33,318 nt of DNA from an uncultured bacterium (GTDB lineage: Bacteria > Bacillota > Clostridia > Lachnospirales > Lachnospiraceae). The notes under the pieces were generated by a model. It did no database searches. It had not been told where the DNA came from and saw only the letters and a list, made by a program, of their open reading frames with translations. The position numbers were made by a program, and so were the translations under genes. Every line of letters starts with the position of its first letter. Within the stretch, counting starts at the first letter, position 1. The stretch lies in contig CAMSTY010000040.1 of assembly GCA_947063875.1 (NCBI GenBank), positions 1 through 33,318 on the forward strand. The letters are read 5' to 3'. This document shows, one piece after another, positions 31,053 through 33,318 of this stretch.

Positions 31053-31850
31053 TTACTTCGCCAGCATCATCCGATCATTCGCCAGTTCGCCTCCGCTGGC
31101 CTCCGCAAACTTATGCAGCAGATCCTCCACCTTCAGCTGTTTTTTCTCCTCCCCGGCCACATCATAGATAATCTGTCCCTCATTCATCATAATCAGGCGG
31201 TTCCCGATATGAATCGCATCTTTCATATTATGGGTGATCATCAGTGTTGTCAAATGATCCTGGTTGACGATGGTCTCTGTGGTCTCCAGAACCTTTGCGG
31301 CTGTCTTGGGGTCCAGCGCCGCCGTGTGTTCATCTAAAAGCAAAAGCTTCGGTTTCTCCAGGGTCGCCATCAAAAGGGTCAGGGCCTGCCGCTGGCCGCC
31401 GGAAAGAAGTCCTACCTTGGAGGTCAGCCGGTTCTCGAGCCCCAGATTCAGCTTTGCCAGCAGATCCCGGTACAGCTTTCTCTCACTGTTTGCAATCCCT
31501 GATTTCAAGGTCCGGCGGTGTCCCCGGCGCAGAGCCAGAGCCAGATTCTCCTCGATTCCCATGGTTGCGGCGGTGCCGTTCATCGGGTCCTGGAACACCC
31601 GGCCCAGAAACGCGGCGCGCTTATATTCCGGCAGCTTGGTTACATCCATGCCGTCGATAATAATTTGTCCTTCATCCACCTGCCAGGTGCCGGCAATCGC
31701 ATTCAGAAGCGTGGACTTTCCTGCGCCGTTGCCGCCGATTACAGTCACAAAATCCCCGTCCTTCAGAGTCAGGCTCAGTCCCCGAAGGGCCTGCTTCTCA
31801 TTCACTGTCCCCGGATTAAAGGTTTTATATATCTTTTTTACCTCCAGCAT
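31053..31850 (-). CDS. ABC importer ATPase (TrpXYZ-like/ABC_sub_bind-linked system)
   Basis: A 265-residue cytoplasmic ATPase. Walker A GGNGAGKST is at about 39-47, the signature reads LLSGGQRQAL, Walker B KLLLLDEHTAALDPKTA, with a D-loop and H-loop His in MITHNMKDAIHIGN. The C-terminus (KKQLKVEDLLHKFAEASGGEL) has a short helical extension. It would power import of the ligand held by the binding protein upstream; in relatives the ligand includes aromatic amino acids, but sequence alone does not tell. Its start overlaps the permease stop (TGATG), so translation is coupled. It is last in the operon, followed by the 52-bp palindrome. Confidence 0.93.
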   Translation of the reverse strand: MLEVKKIYKTFNPGTVNEKQALRGLSLTLKDGDFVTVIGGNGAGKSTLLNAIAGTWQVDEGQIIIDGMDVTKLPEYKRAAFLGRVFQDPMNGTAATMGIEENLALALRRGHRRTLKSGIANSERKLYRDLLAKLNLGLENRLTSKVGLLSGGQRQALTLLMATLEKPKLLLLDEHTAALDPKTAAKVLETTETIVNQDHLTTLMITHNMKDAIHIGNRLIMMNEGQIIYDVAGEEKKQLKVEDLLHKFAEASGGELANDRMMLAK

Positions 31851-32764
31851 CAGTTCTGCCCTCCTTTTTTCACCGGTTTGGAGAAATATCGTTCCTTCCA
31901 GGTAGGAATCGCCAGGAAAACTGCCACCACTGCCGCCTGCAGAAATTTCAGCAGGTCTGTGTCAATTCCCAGCCAGATTACAAACTGCATCACCAGATAG
32001 TAGATAATCGACCCCAGCGCCACTCCCAGGAGGCGGAAACCGAAGTTGCGGAAAACCTTGCCGAAAACTGCCTCGCCGATAATCACGGCGGCCAGGCCGA
32101 TGACAATGGCTCCCCGCCCCATATTAATGTCCGCAAAACCCTGATACTGGGCCAGCAGTGCGCCGGAAAGAGCCACCAGGCCATTGGAAATCATCAGTCC
32201 CAGGACCCGGTTAAAATCTGTATTGATCCCCTGTGCGCGGGCCATCTTGTCGTTGCAGCCGGTGGCCCTCAGCGAGCAGCCCAGTTCTGTCCCGAAAAAC
32301 CAGTAAAGAATCAGGATCAGGACAATAATCATCACCGCTACAATCAAAATTGAATTTTTATAAAAAGGAACGTTTTTTGTAAAACGAAGCGAAACCAGCA
32401 GATTGAATTTATCCACATTAATCGCCTGGTTCGCCTTTCCCATTGCTTTCAAATTAATCGAATACAATCCCAGCTGTGTCAAAATGCCTGCCAGGATCGC
32501 CGGAATCCCCATAAATGTATGCAAAAGACCGGTTGCCAGTCCGGCTGCCATGCCTGCCAGCAATGCGCCTAACAGGGCTACCCACACATTCTGTCCGCCC
32601 AGCATCAGCATGATACAGACCGCGCCGCCGGTACAGAGCGATCCGTCTACGGTCAGATCCGCAATATCCAGAATCCGGTAGGTGATATATACACCGATTG
32701 CCATAATCCCCCATATTAATCCCTGGGCCACCGCTCCAGGCAGTGCGTTCAATAAACTTATCAT
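31850..32764 (-). CDS. ABC importer permease (BPD_transp_2/TrpY-like)
   Basis: A 304-residue inner-membrane permease of the branched-chain amino acid type, with about eight helices. The opening GAVAQGLIWGIMAIGVYITYRILDIADLTVDGSL is characteristic of the family, and the segment GCSLRATGCNDKMARAQGINTDFNRVLGLMISNGLVALSGALLAQYQGFADINMG is the EAA-like cytoplasmic loop that contacts the ATPase. It lies 108 bases after the binding-protein gene, a gap holding a hairpin, and overlaps the ATPase start by one base. Length and motifs are intact. Confidence 0.93.
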   Translation of the reverse strand: MISLLNALPGAVAQGLIWGIMAIGVYITYRILDIADLTVDGSLCTGGAVCIMLMLGGQNVWVALLGALLAGMAAGLATGLLHTFMGIPAILAGILTQLGLYSINLKAMGKANQAINVDKFNLLVSLRFTKNVPFYKNSILIVAVMIIVLILILYWFFGTELGCSLRATGCNDKMARAQGINTDFNRVLGLMISNGLVALSGALLAQYQGFADINMGRGAIVIGLAAVIIGEAVFGKVFRNFGFRLLGVALGSIIYYLVMQFVIWLGIDTDLLKFLQAAVVAVFLAIPTWKERYFSKPVKKGGQN

Positions 32765-32800
32765 ATTCTATTCATCCCTTGTTCTGCGAGAATTGGTTGT

Positions 32801-32830
32801 GCAGCGGGAAAGGTTCTCCTCCCCCGCCGC
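32801..32830. other. GC-rich hairpin between the binding-protein and permease genes
   Basis: On the minus strand GCGGCGGG (32823-32830) pairs with CCCGCTGC (32801-32808) with one wobble, in the 108-base gap between the binding-protein stop (32873) and the permease start. No T-tract follows. It may shield the upstream mRNA and favour binding-protein output. Confidence 0.5.
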
Positions 32831-32872
32831 CTTTTATAACAGTTCTGCTTTCTTCCCCGTTATTTTTTGAGA

Positions 32873-33272
32873 TTATTCCTCAATCTCCACGTAATCCTCC
32901 GGAATGGTAACACCCAGAGCATCACAGATGGCCTTGTTGTACTTCTTGGTAAACTGAGGCGCGTACTCAATAGGCATTTCGGAAATATCTGCCTCGCCGG
33001 TCAGAATCTTAGCTGCCATCTTACCGGTGCCTACGCCCAGGTCATAGTAGCTGATGGACAGGGTCGCCACGCCGCAGCCCTTGCAGATCCCCTCTTCGCC
33101 GGCGATTACCGGAACGCCGGCCGGCTGGCAGACATTGTTCACCAGCTCCGCATTGGCGGCTGCCGTATTGTCTGTAGGCACATAAATCACATCGCTCTCA
33201 TCCGCTGCCTTAGTCACAATCGTGGTCAGATCGTTGGAATCAGAAAACGCATAGTATTCACAGGCAATGTCA
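32873..33272 (-). pseudogene. ABC_sub_bind family (TrpX-like) binding-protein gene, 5' end lost at right edge
   Basis: Only the C-terminal half of a binding protein remains. From about IACEYYAFSDSNDLTTIVTKAADESDVIYVPTDNT it matches the ABC_sub_bind family through GEEGICKGCGVATLSISYYDLGVGTGKMAAKIL to the end EDYVEIEE. Going upstream in the same frame the match ends at about 33272, and a TAA stop appears near 33280; the next bases are AT-rich and unlike the gene. Full proteins of this type are about 330 residues, so the signal peptide and first lobe are missing. It could be truncated by an insertion or rearrangement whose other side lies outside the window. A GTG at 33217 is the only early start and would make 114 residues without a signal. 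Confidence 0.8.
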
Positions 33273-33318
33273 GTTAGTTAAGAACTCTGAAAACTGAATA
33301 AATGCTCTAAATATAGGA
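33273..33318. other. AT-rich non-coding edge next to the truncated binding-protein gene
   Basis: These last 46 bases have no homology to the binding protein and are AT-rich, with a small AGTT(AAG)AACT dyad. They could be the end of an inserted element or a rearrangement breakpoint. No open frame or known end sequence is recognised. Confidence 0.4.

Noticed and set aside
33273..33318. Edge sequence (GAACTCTGAAAACTGAATA) as an rRNA operon spacer
   Set aside because: It faintly resembles spacers near rRNA genes, but there are no adjoining rRNA ends and it is too short to decide.

Overview
The window looks like chromosomal DNA of a Gram-positive anaerobe of the Clostridia, most likely Lachnospiraceae. 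This is inferred from the SerRS subtype (CFRKEKGAHGIEERG motif 2), RqcH, a bactofilin locus, YesM/YesN-type two-component genes, SD-rich starts (AGGAGG) and sigma-A promoters with 17-bp spacers. No rRNA, tRNA, phage, CRISPR or complete insertion sequence was seen.

Layout. 1-2079 (-): a FtsA-like actin-fold protein whose C-terminal tail becomes a 21-bp/7-residue Arg-Pro-Glu repeat that runs off the left edge. 2254-6577 (-): a TetR repressor and two ABC exporter-fold half-transporters, with a strong tetR promoter over which two overlapping palindromic operators can be read. 6736-8343 (-): a bactofilin and a membrane-anchored coiled-coil NlpC/P60 peptidase. 8588-10779 (+): a small unknown protein and rqcH. 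10813-13664 (-): a DUF1189-like membrane protein, an unknown membrane protein and serS. 13836-16645 (+): trkA-trkH potassium uptake. 16709-23500 (-): a YesM/YesN-like kinase and regulator, a TRAP transporter (dctP-dctQ-dctM) and, beyond a terminator, a second TRAP binding protein. 23619-25854: remnants of uronate/pectin catabolism: a uxaC lacking its first ~95 codons, an SDR fragment missing both ends, and on the opposite strand an oligogalacturonate lyase gene lacking its 5' part and carrying an in-frame TGA. 25930-27582 (-): a four-SH3 NlpC/P60 protein. 27749-28820 (-): a split CHR (chromate-type) transporter pair. 29072-29893 (+): a lipoprotein with three internal repeats. 29954-30598 (-): a cytidylate-kinase-like protein. 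30599-31052: a gene-free stretch with a 203-bp imperfect palindrome and a 52-bp near-perfect palindrome. 31053-33272 (-): a TrpXYZ-like ABC importer whose binding-protein gene is cut off near the right edge.

How it fits together. Three themes stand out. Envelope: the FtsA-like protein, bactofilin and two paralogous NlpC/P60 hydrolases. Carbohydrate acid uptake: a two-component system beside a TRAP importer, next to a decayed uronate pathway, suggesting that the transporter outlived or was separated from its catabolic genes. Genome plasticity: two chimeric gene-fragment junctions, a nonsense mutation, a very long palindrome and an interrupted binding-protein gene.

The best candidates for something not yet described are the 203-bp palindrome, the repetitive tail of the FtsA-like protein and the NlpC/P60 enzyme coupled to bactofilin. 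None is proven by sequence alone. All family assignments come from recognising motifs by eye, without database searches.
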